From Paraburkholderia sabiae (GTDB lineage: Bacteria; Pseudomonadota; Gammaproteobacteria; Burkholderiales; Burkholderiaceae): a DNA stretch of 64,000 nucleotides. Numbering within the stretch: the first letter of the stretch is position 1; each line of letters begins with the position of its first letter. Both the position numbers and the translations under genes were made by a program. This document shows positions 1-9,004 of the stretch, one piece after another. The stretch lies in the NCBI RefSeq assembly GCF_030412785.1, contig NZ_CP125295.1, forward strand, positions 1,550,001-1,614,000, in the 5' to 3' direction. The notes beneath the pieces were generated by a model. The model saw only the letters and a list, made by a program, of their open reading frames with translations. It was not told where the DNA came from and did no database searches.

Positions 1-678
1 GCCGCCCAGTTCGAGCACGGTTTCGCCGAACGGGTCGACGAGCGCGGACAGGCCTGGGAACGTGAGGTTGTCGTCGCCGGAACCGCAGCGGTTCACCATC
101 AGCGCGAACATCTGGTTCTCCATCGCGCGCGCCTGGATCGCGCGGCGATGCACGGGGCCGAACGGGTCCATGTTGCCGTTCGTGACGATCAGCAGATCGG
201 CGTCGAGCGCGGCGACGGCGCGCGCCGACTCGGGGAATTCGATGTCGTAGCAGATCAGCAGGCCGACCGTGAGGCCGTTCCACATGCAGGTTTCGAACCG
301 GTCGCCGGGCGTGAATACGCCGACATCCGATGCCCACAGATGCGTCTTGCGGTAGCGCAGCGCAATCTCGCCGCGTTCGTCGACGAGCACGGTCGTGTTG
401 TAGAACTGCGAGCCGTCGCGTTCGGCGAGGCCTACGGCAACCGCGACGCCTTTCTCGCGGGCTGCGTTGCGCACGGCGGTGAGCGCCGGGCCGTCGAGTG
501 TCTGTGCGACATCGGCGATGTTGTCGCGCGTCGGAAAGCCTGACAGCGTGGTCTCGGGAAACACGATCAGCTTCGTGCCGACCGTCGTGTCGACGCGTTC
601 GATCGTCTCGATGACCTTGCGGGTGTTGTGCGCGACGTCGCTGTCGATCAGCGCGAGTTGCGCCAGTTCTACCTGCAT
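1..678 (-). CDS. Carbon-nitrogen hydrolase (nitrilase superfamily), C-terminus cut by window edge
   Basis: Reverse-strand reading frame of 226 codons that runs off the left edge without a stop, so the C-terminus is missing. The translated protein has the nitrilase-superfamily triad in order: Glu in VFPETTLSG (about residue 42), Lys in YRKTHL, and the nucleophile Cys in LLICYDIEFPE. Members hydrolyse amides or nitriles through a thioester. The close spacing and lack of extra domains suggest a simple cytoplasmic amidase (aliphatic amidase, carbamoylputrescine amidase and similar are all possible); the substrate cannot be told. The start ATG at 678 is preceded by a strong AAGGAGG at 686-692. It is divergent from the LuxR-type gene at 887, which could regulate it. 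Confidence 0.9.
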   Translation of the reverse strand, partial: MQVELAQLALIDSDVAHNTRKVIETIERVDTTVGTKLIVFPETTLSGFPTRDNIADVAQTLDGPALTAVRNAAREKGVAVAVGLAERDGSQFYNTTVLVDERGEIALRYRKTHLWASDVGVFTPGDRFETCMWNGLTVGLLICYDIEFPESARAVAALDADLLIVTNGNMDPFGPVHRRAIQARAMENQMFALMVNRCGSGDDNLTFPGLSALVDPFGETVLELGG

Positions 679-886
679 GATGTTGCCTCCTTCCAGATGC
701 CTTTCAGTGGCGCGTTTCACGCGTCGTATGCACTTTGATGCGATGCAGTTGGCTGCATGTCGCTGCGGCATTTTTGTGCAACGAAGAATAGTGCGTGTGC
801 GCCGGTCTGTCGTATTGCGATCGATTATCGGGGTATTATTTTTGTCCGCAAATTACCCACGAGGGTTACCCTCGCCGGAGGACACG

Positions 887-1705
887 ATGGACTTCGAATG
901 GCGAGATCTCGCTTTTCATCGGGAGATCGGTTCGGCCATCGATGCCCTCGATGGTCCGCATTTCTGGGCGCGTCTCACGCGCGTGCTCGAACGGCATGTC
1001 GGTTTTGACAGCTGGGTCGCGTTGCGCTTTCAACGCGATGCCGCGCCCCTCGTGCTCGCCGAGCAGGCGATGCCCGACGGCAAGGTCGATCTGATGTTTC
1101 AGGATTATCTGGCCGCGCTCTATCAGCTCGATCCGTTCTATCTCGCTGCGTTCGAAACGCAGGCTTCAGGTTTCTACACGCTCGCCGACGTCGCGCCCGA
1201 CAACTTCCGCATGACCGAGTACTATCAGCGGTACTTCAGGAAGAACATCGTCGGCGACGAGGTGCACTTCAATGTCGTGATCGATCGCGATCACACAATG
1301 GGCTTTTCGCTTGGCAAGACGAGCCGTTACGACGAGCGCGAAATCGCGTTGCTCACGCTGTACTCGCCGTGGGTGCTCTCGTTGATGCAGCAGCGCTTGC
1401 GCTTCGAGAAGTTCGTCGTCGAAGAAGTGCCGCGTGCTGCGGAGAGCGAAGAGCCCGATCTGCATGCGCGCTTCGGTATGCTGACAGGCAAGAGCGGGCG
1501 CGGCGCGTTGACGGCGCGCGAAATCGAAGTGGCGATGCTGTCGCTGAGTGGGTTTTCGTCGCGCGCGATTGCGGAGAAGCTGTCGATCTCGTTCGAAACC
1601 GTGCGCGCGCACAAGAAGCATATTTACGCGAAGCTCGGCGTCGGATCGCAGTCCGAACTATTCGCGATGTTTTATGAGCCGGGGAGAACGGTTGAGCCGG
1701 AGTGA
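887..1705 (+). CDS. LuxR-family transcriptional regulator
   Basis: 272-residue protein with a C-terminal LuxR/GerE helix-turn-helix: LTAREIEVAMLSLSGFSS followed by IAEKLSISFETVRAHKKHIY, the usual DNA-binding core. The N-terminal ~190 residues are an uncharacterised sensory region with no recognisable autoinducer-binding signature and no phosphorylatable receiver. The frame is open further upstream, but the ATG at 887 has GGAGGA at 877-882 and gives a normal family length, so I chose it. It lies divergent from the nitrilase-family gene, which is its most likely target (inference). The role is transcription control in the cytoplasm; the signal is unknown. Confidence 0.88.
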   Translation: MDFEWRDLAFHREIGSAIDALDGPHFWARLTRVLERHVGFDSWVALRFQRDAAPLVLAEQAMPDGKVDLMFQDYLAALYQLDPFYLAAFETQASGFYTLADVAPDNFRMTEYYQRYFRKNIVGDEVHFNVVIDRDHTMGFSLGKTSRYDEREIALLTLYSPWVLSLMQQRLRFEKFVVEEVPRAAESEEPDLHARFGMLTGKSGRGALTAREIEVAMLSLSGFSSRAIAEKLSISFETVRAHKKHIYAKLGVGSQSELFAMFYEPGRTVEPE

Positions 1706-1722
1706 GGCCATTCGTGTCGTTG

Positions 1723-1759
1723 ACGCGCGCTGCGCTCGGCGGATGAGCGCAACGCGCGT
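1723..1759. terminator. Long hairpin between convergent genes
   Basis: Fifteen-base arms ACGCGCGCTGCGCTC (1723-1737) and GAGCGCAACGCGCGT (1745-1759) pair with a single G-U, around a 7-base loop. It lies between the convergent LuxR-type gene and the lipoprotein gene. There is no clear T tract on either side, so it may be a transcript-end stabiliser rather than a classical intrinsic terminator. Confidence 0.55.
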
Positions 1760-1775
1760 TCCAGGACTTTAAAGC

Positions 1776-2468
1776 TTAATAGCGGTCAAGCCGGTTGCCC
1801 GCGATACGCACGCGATCGCCGGGATGCAGGTCGCCCGGCGAGCCGACATCGAATGCGCGTGTCGAGCCGTCGTTCAACTGCACCGAGATCCGGTAGCCGC
1901 CCGGCGACGATGCGCCTGCCTGCTGCCCCAGCTGATTGCCCGCGACCGCGCCGCCCAGCACGCCGATCGCCGTTGCCGCATCGCGCCCATGGCCGCGTCC
2001 GAACTGATTGCCGATCACGCCGCCCACGACTGCGCCGATCACCGTGCCCGCGACGCCGCCCGTCGTCACGGCAGCCGGATTCGCGAGCGGCTGGATCGAC
2101 GAGACCACGCCGTATTGCTCGCCATAACCATAGCCCTGTTGCGGTTGCGGCTGCTGTTGATAGGTCTGGTTGTTTTGCCAGTCGGACTGATCGTCGTAGC
2201 CGGGTTGCTGGTACTGCGGCTGTTGATACTGCGGCTGCTGTGCATACGGCTGCTGATATTGCTGCGGCTGCGCGTAAACGGGTGGCGCCGGTTGCGCGTA
2301 CGCAGGCTGCGTCGCGTAGCCCGAACCGTACGATGAGCCGTACTGGGATCCATAAGTCGAGCCATAGGGCGAGTTGCCGGGCACGACGCAACCTGCGAGC
2401 GGAAGCGTGACGCAGAGCGCGAGCAGCGTCGTTCGGACGAGAGGGCGAGCAAAACGGGTGTGGGTCAT
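1776..2468 (-). CDS. Glycine-zipper (2TM) outer-membrane lipoprotein
   Basis: 230-residue predicted lipoprotein. The N-terminus has a basic region, a hydrophobic stretch and a lipobox ending LPLAGC, so signal peptidase II processing is expected. Residues ~35-110 are Tyr/Gln/Pro-rich with repeated YQQPQ and YAQP units. The C-terminal half carries a glycine zipper of the Rick_17kDa_Anti type (GGVAGTVIGAVVGGVIGNQ, then GVLGGAVAGNQLGQQ), followed by a short beta-rich tail. Proteins of this family sit in the outer membrane and affect envelope stability; the exact role is unknown. I place the start at the ATG at 2468; a GTG at 2492 is also in frame, and neither has a strong ribosome binding site. 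Confidence 0.82.
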   Translation of the reverse strand: MTHTRFARPLVRTTLLALCVTLPLAGCVVPGNSPYGSTYGSQYGSSYGSGYATQPAYAQPAPPVYAQPQQYQQPYAQQPQYQQPQYQQPGYDDQSDWQNNQTYQQQPQPQQGYGYGEQYGVVSSIQPLANPAAVTTGGVAGTVIGAVVGGVIGNQFGRGHGRDAATAIGVLGGAVAGNQLGQQAGASSPGGYRISVQLNDGSTRAFDVGSPGDLHPGDRVRIAGNRLDRY

Positions 2469-2626
2469 GTTACGTGTTTGTCGTGGCGCCACCAGCTGTG
2501 GACGGCGACGAGTATAGGGAAACGCGCATCGCTATTGATGGGCGGCCCGCGTAACAGTGTGTAAATTGCGCGTCCGATAAAAACGGTTTGCGAAACGATC
2601 GCGCGTAAGGAGGGAAAGCGAGGAAA

Positions 2627-2863
2627 TCAGAAGTGAAAGCCGATGCCGCAATTGCCGCCGAAGCCGCTGAATCCACCGAAGCCGCCCGCAATGCCGCAGA
2701 ACACGCCGCAACCGGACAGCGCTATCGATAACGCGACGCCGGCGATGAGCATGACGCACTTTCGCAAAGTGCCTGCGCTCGAAAATCCGCCGCGCAGATG
2801 CCGCCGCGCGCTCCGTTTTGGCTGAATCGAGACGATGGCGGGTGAGAGTTTGTGATGAGACAT
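2627..2863 (-). CDS. Small glycine-rich lipoprotein
   Basis: Predicted 78-residue protein from the ATG at 2863, with a basic N-terminus, hydrophobic segment and lipobox ALSGC followed by a Gly/Phe-rich tail (GVFCGIAGGFGGFSGFGG). An internal ATG at 2752 would give a 41-residue form with a more typical signal-peptide length, so the true start is uncertain. It is probably exported and lipidated. It lies just upstream of the other reverse-strand lipoprotein and shares its orientation. No family is recognised. Very small Gly-rich lipoproteins are common but uncharacterised, and a chance ORF cannot be excluded. Confidence 0.5.
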   Translation of the reverse strand: MSHHKLSPAIVSIQPKRSARRHLRGGFSSAGTLRKCVMLIAGVALSIALSGCGVFCGIAGGFGGFSGFGGNCGIGFHF

Positions 2864-3021
2864 GATGGGGCCGAGTGCGGGCAAAACCGACAACCATATC
2901 TGGGCCGAGAAAGCTATCCCATACGACAAATCCTAAACCTGGGTGTGTCCTCTAGGCGTCTGACAAATTCATTTCGCGACACCCTGATAAAATGGCCGAG
3001 CCGCAACGTAGTGGATTGCAA

Positions 3022-4079
<1,058 letters not shown>

Positions 4080-4092
4080 CCGCTCACCAAAC

Positions 4093-5019
4093 ATGGCCCG
4101 GCATCGCACCATCGAACTGATTGCGCCTTCGGGCTATCCGCACGATCCCAATGCCATCCACCTCGCGCTGAAGCGTCTGCGCGCGCAAGGGCATCACGTC
4201 GAGAATGTCACCGCGACGCAGCGGCGGTTTCAGCGTTTTGCCGGTACGGATGCCGAGCGGGCGGCGGAAGTGAATCGGCTGGTCGATCCGTCGCGGGAAC
4301 TGCCCGATATCGTGCTCGCCGTGCGCGGCGGTTACGGCGCGGTGCGTATCTTGCACGGGCTCGACTATCGGGGCCTGCAGCGCCGCCTGCGCGATCAGCC
4401 GATCGCGTTTTGCGGACACAGCGATTTCACGGCGCTGCAACTGGCGCTGTTGTCGCAGGCTGGCGTGACGACCTTCGGCGGCCCGATGCTCGCCGTGGAT
4501 TTCGGCGCGGAAAACGTCAGCGACTTCACGATGAAAAACTTCTGGCACGCGCTGACGTCGGAGAGTTTCACCGTTTCCAGCACGACGCCGCAGGCGCAGA
4601 CCGTCGATGTCACGGGCACGCTGTGGGGCGGCAATCTGGCCGTGCTCGCGTCGCTGGTCGGCTCGCCGTATATGCCGCCCGTGGAAGGCGGGATCCTGTT
4701 CGTCGAAGACGTGAACGAGCAGCCGTTCCGGATCGAGCGGCTGATTTATCAGCTGCATCTGGCGGGCATTCTCGAACGGCAGCAGGCGCTCGTGCTCGGC
4801 GATTTCTCGGGCGGCAAGCCTTTCGACTACGACAATGGCTACGACCTCCGTGCGATGGTCGAGCAGGTGAGGTCGGTGATCGGCATTCCCATCGTGACAG
4901 GTCTGCAGTTCGGCCACATTCCCGATATGGTGACGCTGCCCGTCGGCGCCGAAGCGCATCTCGTCGCGGGGGCGCATGGGTTCAAGCTGGCGGTATCGGG
5001 GCATCCGGTGCTCGATTGA
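4093..5019 (+). CDS. ldcA: Muramoyltetrapeptide carboxypeptidase LdcA (peptidase S66)
   Basis: 308-residue LD-carboxypeptidase that removes the terminal D-Ala from murein tetrapeptides during peptidoglycan recycling in the cytoplasm. The S66 Ser-Glu-His triad is visible: the nucleophile Ser in AFCGHSDFTAL, the Glu in FVEDVNEQPFRIERL, and the His in LQFGHIPDMVTLPVG. The start ATG at 4093 is 13 bases after the tadA stop, so the three forward genes from 3022 form one operon. A hairpin with a T run follows the stop. Confidence 0.92.
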   Translation: MARHRTIELIAPSGYPHDPNAIHLALKRLRAQGHHVENVTATQRRFQRFAGTDAERAAEVNRLVDPSRELPDIVLAVRGGYGAVRILHGLDYRGLQRRLRDQPIAFCGHSDFTALQLALLSQAGVTTFGGPMLAVDFGAENVSDFTMKNFWHALTSESFTVSSTTPQAQTVDVTGTLWGGNLAVLASLVGSPYMPPVEGGILFVEDVNEQPFRIERLIYQLHLAGILERQQALVLGDFSGGKPFDYDNGYDLRAMVEQVRSVIGIPIVTGLQFGHIPDMVTLPVGAEAHLVAGAHGFKLAVSGHPVLD

Positions 5020-5046
5020 CCGAAGCGTCTCGGTCGCGCGGCATTG

Positions 5047-5075
5047 AAGGCGAGTTCGGCTCGCCTTTATTTTTG
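5047..5075 (+). terminator. Rho-independent terminator after ldcA
   Basis: Perfect 8-bp stem AAGGCGAG (5047-5054) / CTCGCCTT (5060-5067) with a TTCGG loop, followed by the T-rich TATTTTT. Confidence 0.8.
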
Positions 5076-5144
5076 AGCTACGAATGCAACTAACGGTCTT
5101 GTTTTTCATGATCCCCAAAAACAAACGCCCATCGCCCGAACCAG

Positions 5145-5160
5145 ATTTTGTTGACAAAAT
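5145..5160. promoter_or_regulatory. Perfect palindrome, candidate GntR operator 1
   Basis: ATTTTGTTGACAAAAT is a perfect 7+2+7 palindrome with core TTGT-TG-ACAA. It shares its core with the palindrome at 5289-5304, which overlaps the gntR promoter. Autoregulation by the adjacent GntR-family protein is inferred. Confidence 0.6.
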
Positions 5161-5231
5161 AGCTTGCAGGGTCGACGGCGATCGAGCAGTCTATGCACGC
5201 GCAACGCCCATGGGGAAAGGCTTTCCGACGA

Positions 5232-5277
5232 TTTCGACAACTTTTGGGCTCGTCAGTCCAAACCAAAATTGTCGAAA
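5232..5277. promoter_or_regulatory. Widely spaced inverted repeat between the two operator palindromes
   Basis: TTTCGACAA (5232-5240) and TTGTCGAAA (5269-5277) are exact inverted copies 28 bases apart. Each contains the half-site ACAA/TTGT found in the flanking palindromes. It may be a weaker or looped binding site. Confidence 0.4.
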
Positions 5278-5288
5278 ATCGGCAGCCT

Positions 5289-5304
5289 AAATTGTTGACA
5301 ATTT
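5289..5304. promoter_or_regulatory. Perfect palindrome, candidate GntR operator 2 (overlaps -35)
   Basis: AAATTGTTGACAATTT is a perfect 7+2+7 palindrome. It contains the -35 hexamer TTGACA of the promoter in front of the GntR gene, so a bound regulator would block RNA polymerase. The core is identical to that of the site at 5145-5160. Confidence 0.65.
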
Positions 5305-5322
5305 TTATGTCCATCCTAAGAT
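5295..5322 (+). promoter_or_regulatory. Sigma-70-type promoter of the GntR gene
   Basis: TTGACA (5295-5300), a 16-base spacer, then TAAGAT (5317-5322), lying 25 bases upstream of the ATG at 5347. The -35 hexamer is a perfect consensus match. Confidence 0.6.
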
Positions 5323-5346
5323 GGACCACATAACACGACGCTCATC

Positions 5347-6063
5347 ATGTCCGAGACACTCACCGCAGCCTCGAGCAGCACGAAACCCGAAGCGATCGCC
5401 GAGCGCATTCGCGCCGCGATCCTCGAGCATCGGCTCGCGCCTGGCGCGAAATTGACGGAAGCGCAGTTGTGCGAAGTGTTCGGCGTCAAGCGCGGACCGA
5501 TCCGCCAGGCGCTGGCCCAGTTGGCCACCGACCGCCTCGTCGATCTGGAGCCGAACCGCGGTGCATTTGTCGCAAGTCCGTCGCTACAGGAAGTGCATGA
5601 AGTGTTCGAAATGCGCCGGATCATCGAACTGGCGGTAGTCGAGAAAATTTGCGCGAGCCAGGGCTCGCGGCGGTTGAAGAGCATCGGCGGAATGATCGCG
5701 CGGGAACGCAAGGCGTTCGAATCGCGAGACTTTCCAGCGTGGATCCGGTTGTCGGGCGAGTTCCACACGGAACTCGCGACGCTGACGGGCAACACGGTGC
5801 TGTGCGATTGCCTCGGCGGGCTGGTGGCGCGCTCGACGCTGATCTCGGCGCTGTACGAATCGCTGGGCCGCAGCCCGTGTTCATTCGAAGACCACGAAGC
5901 GATTCTCGCAGCGCTTGATGCAGGCGACGCCAAAACGGCAGGTGCGCTGATGTCGCGCCATCTGCAGAGCGTGGAGTTGAAGATGCTGGATCGGCCGGCG
6001 AGCGGTGGGACCGATCTGCACGAAGTATTCGGCATGCGCGCGCCCAAAGGCGCTGCCGGCTGA
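5347..6063 (+). CDS. GntR-family regulator, FadR subfamily (FCD ligand domain)
   Basis: 238-residue regulator. The N-terminal winged helix (about residues 13-75) contains the GntR signature with ILEHRLAPGAKLTEAQLCEVF and VKRGPIRQALAQLATDRLVDL. The C-terminal ~150 residues are an all-helical FCD domain (HEVFEMRRIIELAVVEKI; the Asp/His metal-ligand region around FHTELATLTGN). It precedes the allantoin/purine gene set and probably controls it in response to a pathway intermediate (inference). Two perfect palindromes, one overlapping the promoter -35, lie just upstream and suggest autoregulation. Confidence 0.9.
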   Translation: MSETLTAASSSTKPEAIAERIRAAILEHRLAPGAKLTEAQLCEVFGVKRGPIRQALAQLATDRLVDLEPNRGAFVASPSLQEVHEVFEMRRIIELAVVEKICASQGSRRLKSIGGMIARERKAFESRDFPAWIRLSGEFHTELATLTGNTVLCDCLGGLVARSTLISALYESLGRSPCSFEDHEAILAALDAGDAKTAGALMSRHLQSVELKMLDRPASGGTDLHEVFGMRAPKGAAG

Positions 6064-6455
6064 CGATTGTCGACGTGCGAGCCGACGCCTGCCCGCGCCC
6101 GCGGGCGGTGCGCGCCGCACCGAAGTGAACGGTGATTGACCAGAAAGTCGGCCTGTCGATCCACAGGACGATTGCGATCTGACCGGACGCGAGCCACACC
6201 CGCTCGCGTCGAGACCGAAAGACCGTAAGGCGATGGACGCTCATCCGGCGGCCACGCTCACGCGGCAAAGCCTTGCAGGTAGGCGCGGAATGCCTGCCGG
6301 GCCATCAAAACAAGTACGTAAGTACGGAGACATCCGCGGCAACCTGTACGCGATACGCATCGGCACATGCCACATAGTGGGCTTGCCGTGCGCCTGGCAT
6401 ACACGATGCAGTGCCCGTCGATCGACCTCGACGTACCCATCCCCAGGAGGAATTC
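6064..6455 (+). other. 392-base gene-free leader of the NCS1 permease
   Basis: No convincing gene on either strand. The segment contains several imperfect inverted repeats (for example around 6266-6300) and ends with the strong ribosome binding site AGGAGG at 6445-6450. A cis-regulatory RNA is possible here but I cannot recognise a specific class. Confidence 0.5.
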
Positions 6456-7952
6456 ATGGCTCAGTTCAGTGCAGCACCGGATAGTTCGGCAATCCCCGAT
6501 TACGAGAGCGGCGCGCAAGGCGGTCATGCGCTGCCCGCAGGCTACAGCGAACGCCTGTACAACGAAGACCTCGCGCCGCTCAAGCATCAGACGTGGGGCG
6601 CCTACAACATCTTCGCGTTCTGGATGTCGGACGTGCATAGCGTCGGCGGCTACGTGTTCGCAGGCAGCCTCTTCGCGCTCGGTCTCACGAGCTGGCAAGT
6701 GCTGATCGCGCTGCTGGTCGGCATCACGATCGTCAACATGCTGTGCAACATGATCGCGAAGCCGAGCCAGCAGAACGGCGTGCCGTATCCCGTCGCGTGC
6801 CGCGCGACGTTCGGCGTGCTGGGCGCGAACGTACCTGCCGTGATTCGCGGCCTGATTGCCGTCGCGTGGTACGGCATCCAGACTTATCTTGCATCGAGCG
6901 CGCTGGTGATCGTCGTGCTCAAGTTCTTCCCGCAACTGCTACCTTATGCAGACGTGCATCGTCACGGTTTCATGGGCCTGTCGACGGTTGGCTGGACCGG
7001 CTTCATGCTGCTGTGGGTGCTGCAGGCACTCGTGTTCTGGAACGGCATGGAGACGATCAAGAAGTTCATCGACTTCGCCGGTCCTGCCGTGTACGTGGTG
7101 ATGTTCATTCTCGCCGGCTACATGATCTGGCGTGCAGGCTGGCAGAACATCGGCATCAACCTTGGCGGCGTGAAGTATCACGGCATGGAAGTCATCCCCG
7201 TGATGATCACGGCGATCTCGCTGGTGGTGTCGTACTTCTCGGGCCCGATGCTGAACTTCGGTGACTTCTCGCGCTACGGCAAGAGCTTCCGCAGCGTCAA
7301 GCGCGGCAATTTCTGGGGCCTGCCCGTCAACTTTCTCGCGTTCTCGCTGGTGACGGTCGTCACGACGGCAGCGACGCTGCCTGTGTTCGGTGAACTGATC
7401 ACCGATCCCGTCGAAACAGTCGGCCGTATCGACTACCCGACGGCCGTGATTCTCGGCGCGCTGACGTTCACGATCGCGACCATCGGCATCAACATCGTCG
7501 CCAACTTCGTGTCGCCTGCATTCGATTTCTCGAACGTTGCACCGAAGCTCATCAGCTGGCGCGCAGGCGGCATGCTGGCTGCAGTGGCATCGATTTTCAT
7601 CACGCCGTGGAACCTGTTCAATAACCCGGCTGTGATCCACTACACGCTCGACGTGCTCGGCAGCTTCATTGGACCTTTGTACGGCATCCTGATCGTCGAT
7701 TTCTTCCTCGTGAAGCGTCAGAAGATCGTGCTGGACGATCTGTACACGGTGTCGGAAAAAGGCTCGTACTGGTATCACAATGGCGTGAACTATCGTGCAG
7801 TTGCAGCACTGCTGCCGGCTGCAGTGATTGCAGTGATCTGCGTGATGGTGCCGTCGCTGAATGGTCTCGCGAACTTCTCCTGGTTCATCGGCGCAGGCCT
7901 CGGTGCAGTGTTCTACAGCGTGCTCGCACGCAACCTGCCGCGCGGTGCATGA
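6456..7952 (+). CDS. NCS1-family nucleobase/allantoin:cation symporter
   Basis: 498-residue integral membrane protein with about 12 predicted helices. The N-terminal region with RLYNEDLAPLKHQTWGAYN and IFAFWMSDVHSVGGYVFAG is typical of NCS1 transporters related to PucI (allantoin), CodB (cytosine) and Mhp1 (hydantoin). These move a nucleobase or hydantoin-like compound inward with a cation across the cytoplasmic membrane. Because the next gene is an allantoin/hydantoin racemase and the following ones degrade allantoin, allantoin (or urate/purine) is the best-supported substrate; that is inference. The start ATG at 6456 has an ideal AGGAGG six bases upstream. It is likely cotranscribed with the racemase 42 bases downstream. 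Confidence 0.9.
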   Translation: MAQFSAAPDSSAIPDYESGAQGGHALPAGYSERLYNEDLAPLKHQTWGAYNIFAFWMSDVHSVGGYVFAGSLFALGLTSWQVLIALLVGITIVNMLCNMIAKPSQQNGVPYPVACRATFGVLGANVPAVIRGLIAVAWYGIQTYLASSALVIVVLKFFPQLLPYADVHRHGFMGLSTVGWTGFMLLWVLQALVFWNGMETIKKFIDFAGPAVYVVMFILAGYMIWRAGWQNIGINLGGVKYHGMEVIPVMITAISLVVSYFSGPMLNFGDFSRYGKSFRSVKRGNFWGLPVNFLAFSLVTVVTTAATLPVFGELITDPVETVGRIDYPTAVILGALTFTIATIGINIVANFVSPAFDFSNVAPKLISWRAGGMLAAVASIFITPWNLFNNPAVIHYTLDVLGSFIGPLYGILIVDFFLVKRQKIVLDDLYTVSEKGSYWYHNGVNYRAVAALLPAAVIAVICVMVPSLNGLANFSWFIGAGLGAVFYSVLARNLPRGA

Positions 7953-7994
7953 AGCGTGCATGACAGTTCATCAAATGCAGTAACGGGAGTCGAC

Positions 7995-8849
7995 ATGCGT
8001 ATCAAACTGATCAACCCGAACACGACGCAACGGATGACGGAAGCGATGGGCCGTTGTGCGCGCGACGTCGTGGCGCCGGGCACGGAGCTGGTGGCAGTGA
8101 GCCCGACGATGGGCCCGCCGTCGATCGAAGGCTATTACGACGAGGCGCTCGCCACGCCGGGGCTGCTCGCGGAAATCGAAGCGGGCGAGCGCGAAGGCTT
8201 CGATGGCTATGTGATTGCATGTTTCGGCGATCCCGGCCTGTATGCGGCGCGCGAACTGGCGCGCGGCCCGGTGATCGGTATCGCGGAGGCGGCGATGCAT
8301 GCGGCGAGCGTGCTGGCGCCGGGCTTCTCGGTAGTGACGACGCTGTCGCGCACCTGCGGCATGGCCTGGCATCTGGCCGAGCGCTACGGCATGAAGCGTT
8401 TCTGCCGAAACGTGCGGGCAACGGATGTCGCCGTGCTCGAACTCGATCAACCCGGCTCCGCTGCGCGCCGCATCATTCTCGACGAGTGCCGCCGTGCACT
8501 CGACGAGGATGGGTCGGATGCGATCGTGCTCGGCTGTGCGGGGATGGCCGAGTTGTGCCGGGAAATCGAGGACGCGTTGGGCGCGCCTGTGGTCGAAGGG
8601 GTGACGGCCGCCGTGAAGTGGATCGAGGCGCTTGTTGCGCTGCGGCTGGCAACCGCCAAGCGCGGCGATTACGCGAGGCCGCTGCGCAAGCGCTATGACG
8701 GCGAGTTCGCGCGCTTCAGCCCGACAGGCGAGCAGCCCGCAGCTGCTCCCGCGCAGCACCCGGCCAGCGACGCGCTGCTTCGGGTTAACGCGAGCGCATT
8801 GCGCGCCGACCCTGCCGCCGATATTGCACCGCACATACACTCAGTCTGA
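7995..8849 (+). CDS. hpxA: Asp/Glu/hydantoin racemase family, probable allantoin racemase
   Basis: 284-residue member of the Asp/Glu/hydantoin racemase superfamily, beginning MRIKLINPNTTQRM. The two catalytic cysteines expected for this fold are present at about residue 76 (VIACFGDPG) and residue 181 (VLGCAGMAEL). HpxA/HyuE-type enzymes interconvert R- and S-allantoin or hydantoins. Its position between an NCS1 permease and a PuuE-type allantoinase favours allantoin; I infer it rescues imported R-allantoin, since the S-isomer is what the UraD route makes. There is a ~45-residue Ala/Pro-rich C-terminal tail beyond the usual domain. The start ATG has GGGAG at 7985-7989. Confidence 0.85.
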   Translation: MRIKLINPNTTQRMTEAMGRCARDVVAPGTELVAVSPTMGPPSIEGYYDEALATPGLLAEIEAGEREGFDGYVIACFGDPGLYAARELARGPVIGIAEAAMHAASVLAPGFSVVTTLSRTCGMAWHLAERYGMKRFCRNVRATDVAVLELDQPGSAARRIILDECRRALDEDGSDAIVLGCAGMAELCREIEDALGAPVVEGVTAAVKWIEALVALRLATAKRGDYARPLRKRYDGEFARFSPTGEQPAAAPAQHPASDALLRVNASALRADPAADIAPHIHSV

Positions 8850-8862
8850 CACGCACTATCTG

Positions 8863-8893
8863 CCCGGGTGTATGGGCGCACCCGGGTGTTTTC
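8863..8893 (+). terminator. Possible intrinsic terminator after the racemase
   Basis: Perfect stem CCCGGGTG (8863-8870) / CACCCGGG (8879-8886) with an 8-base loop, followed by TGTTTTC. The T tract is short, so termination may be partial and allow read-through to puuE. Confidence 0.55.
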
Positions 8894-9004
8894 GCTACAC
8901 TGGTTCAACCCTGCCGGCCTTGCCGTAGCGCGTTTCCCGCTTGCACGACGTCCGCCGGCGCATTTGCAGATCATCTGCTCGTCAACCGCTGCGCCATTTA
9001 CATC

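Noticed and set aside
2627..2929. Longer form of the small glycine-rich lipoprotein starting at 2929
   Set aside because: It puts 60 residues ahead of the signal segment. A later start fits a lipoprotein better, although the exact start remains open.
2965..2993. Promoter with TAAAAT at 2988-2993 for the DUF1992 gene
   Set aside because: No -35 hexamer at proper spacing; used only as a supporting argument for the later start codon.
5084..5290. 68-codon forward frame upstream of the GntR gene
   Set aside because: It covers the terminator-proximal and operator region, lacks a ribosome binding site, and would span all the palindromes.
6939..7961. Large 340-codon reverse frame opposite the NCS1 permease gene
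   Set aside because: It is His/Arg/Asp-rich and antisense to a well-supported transporter; a shadow of GC-rich third-codon bias.
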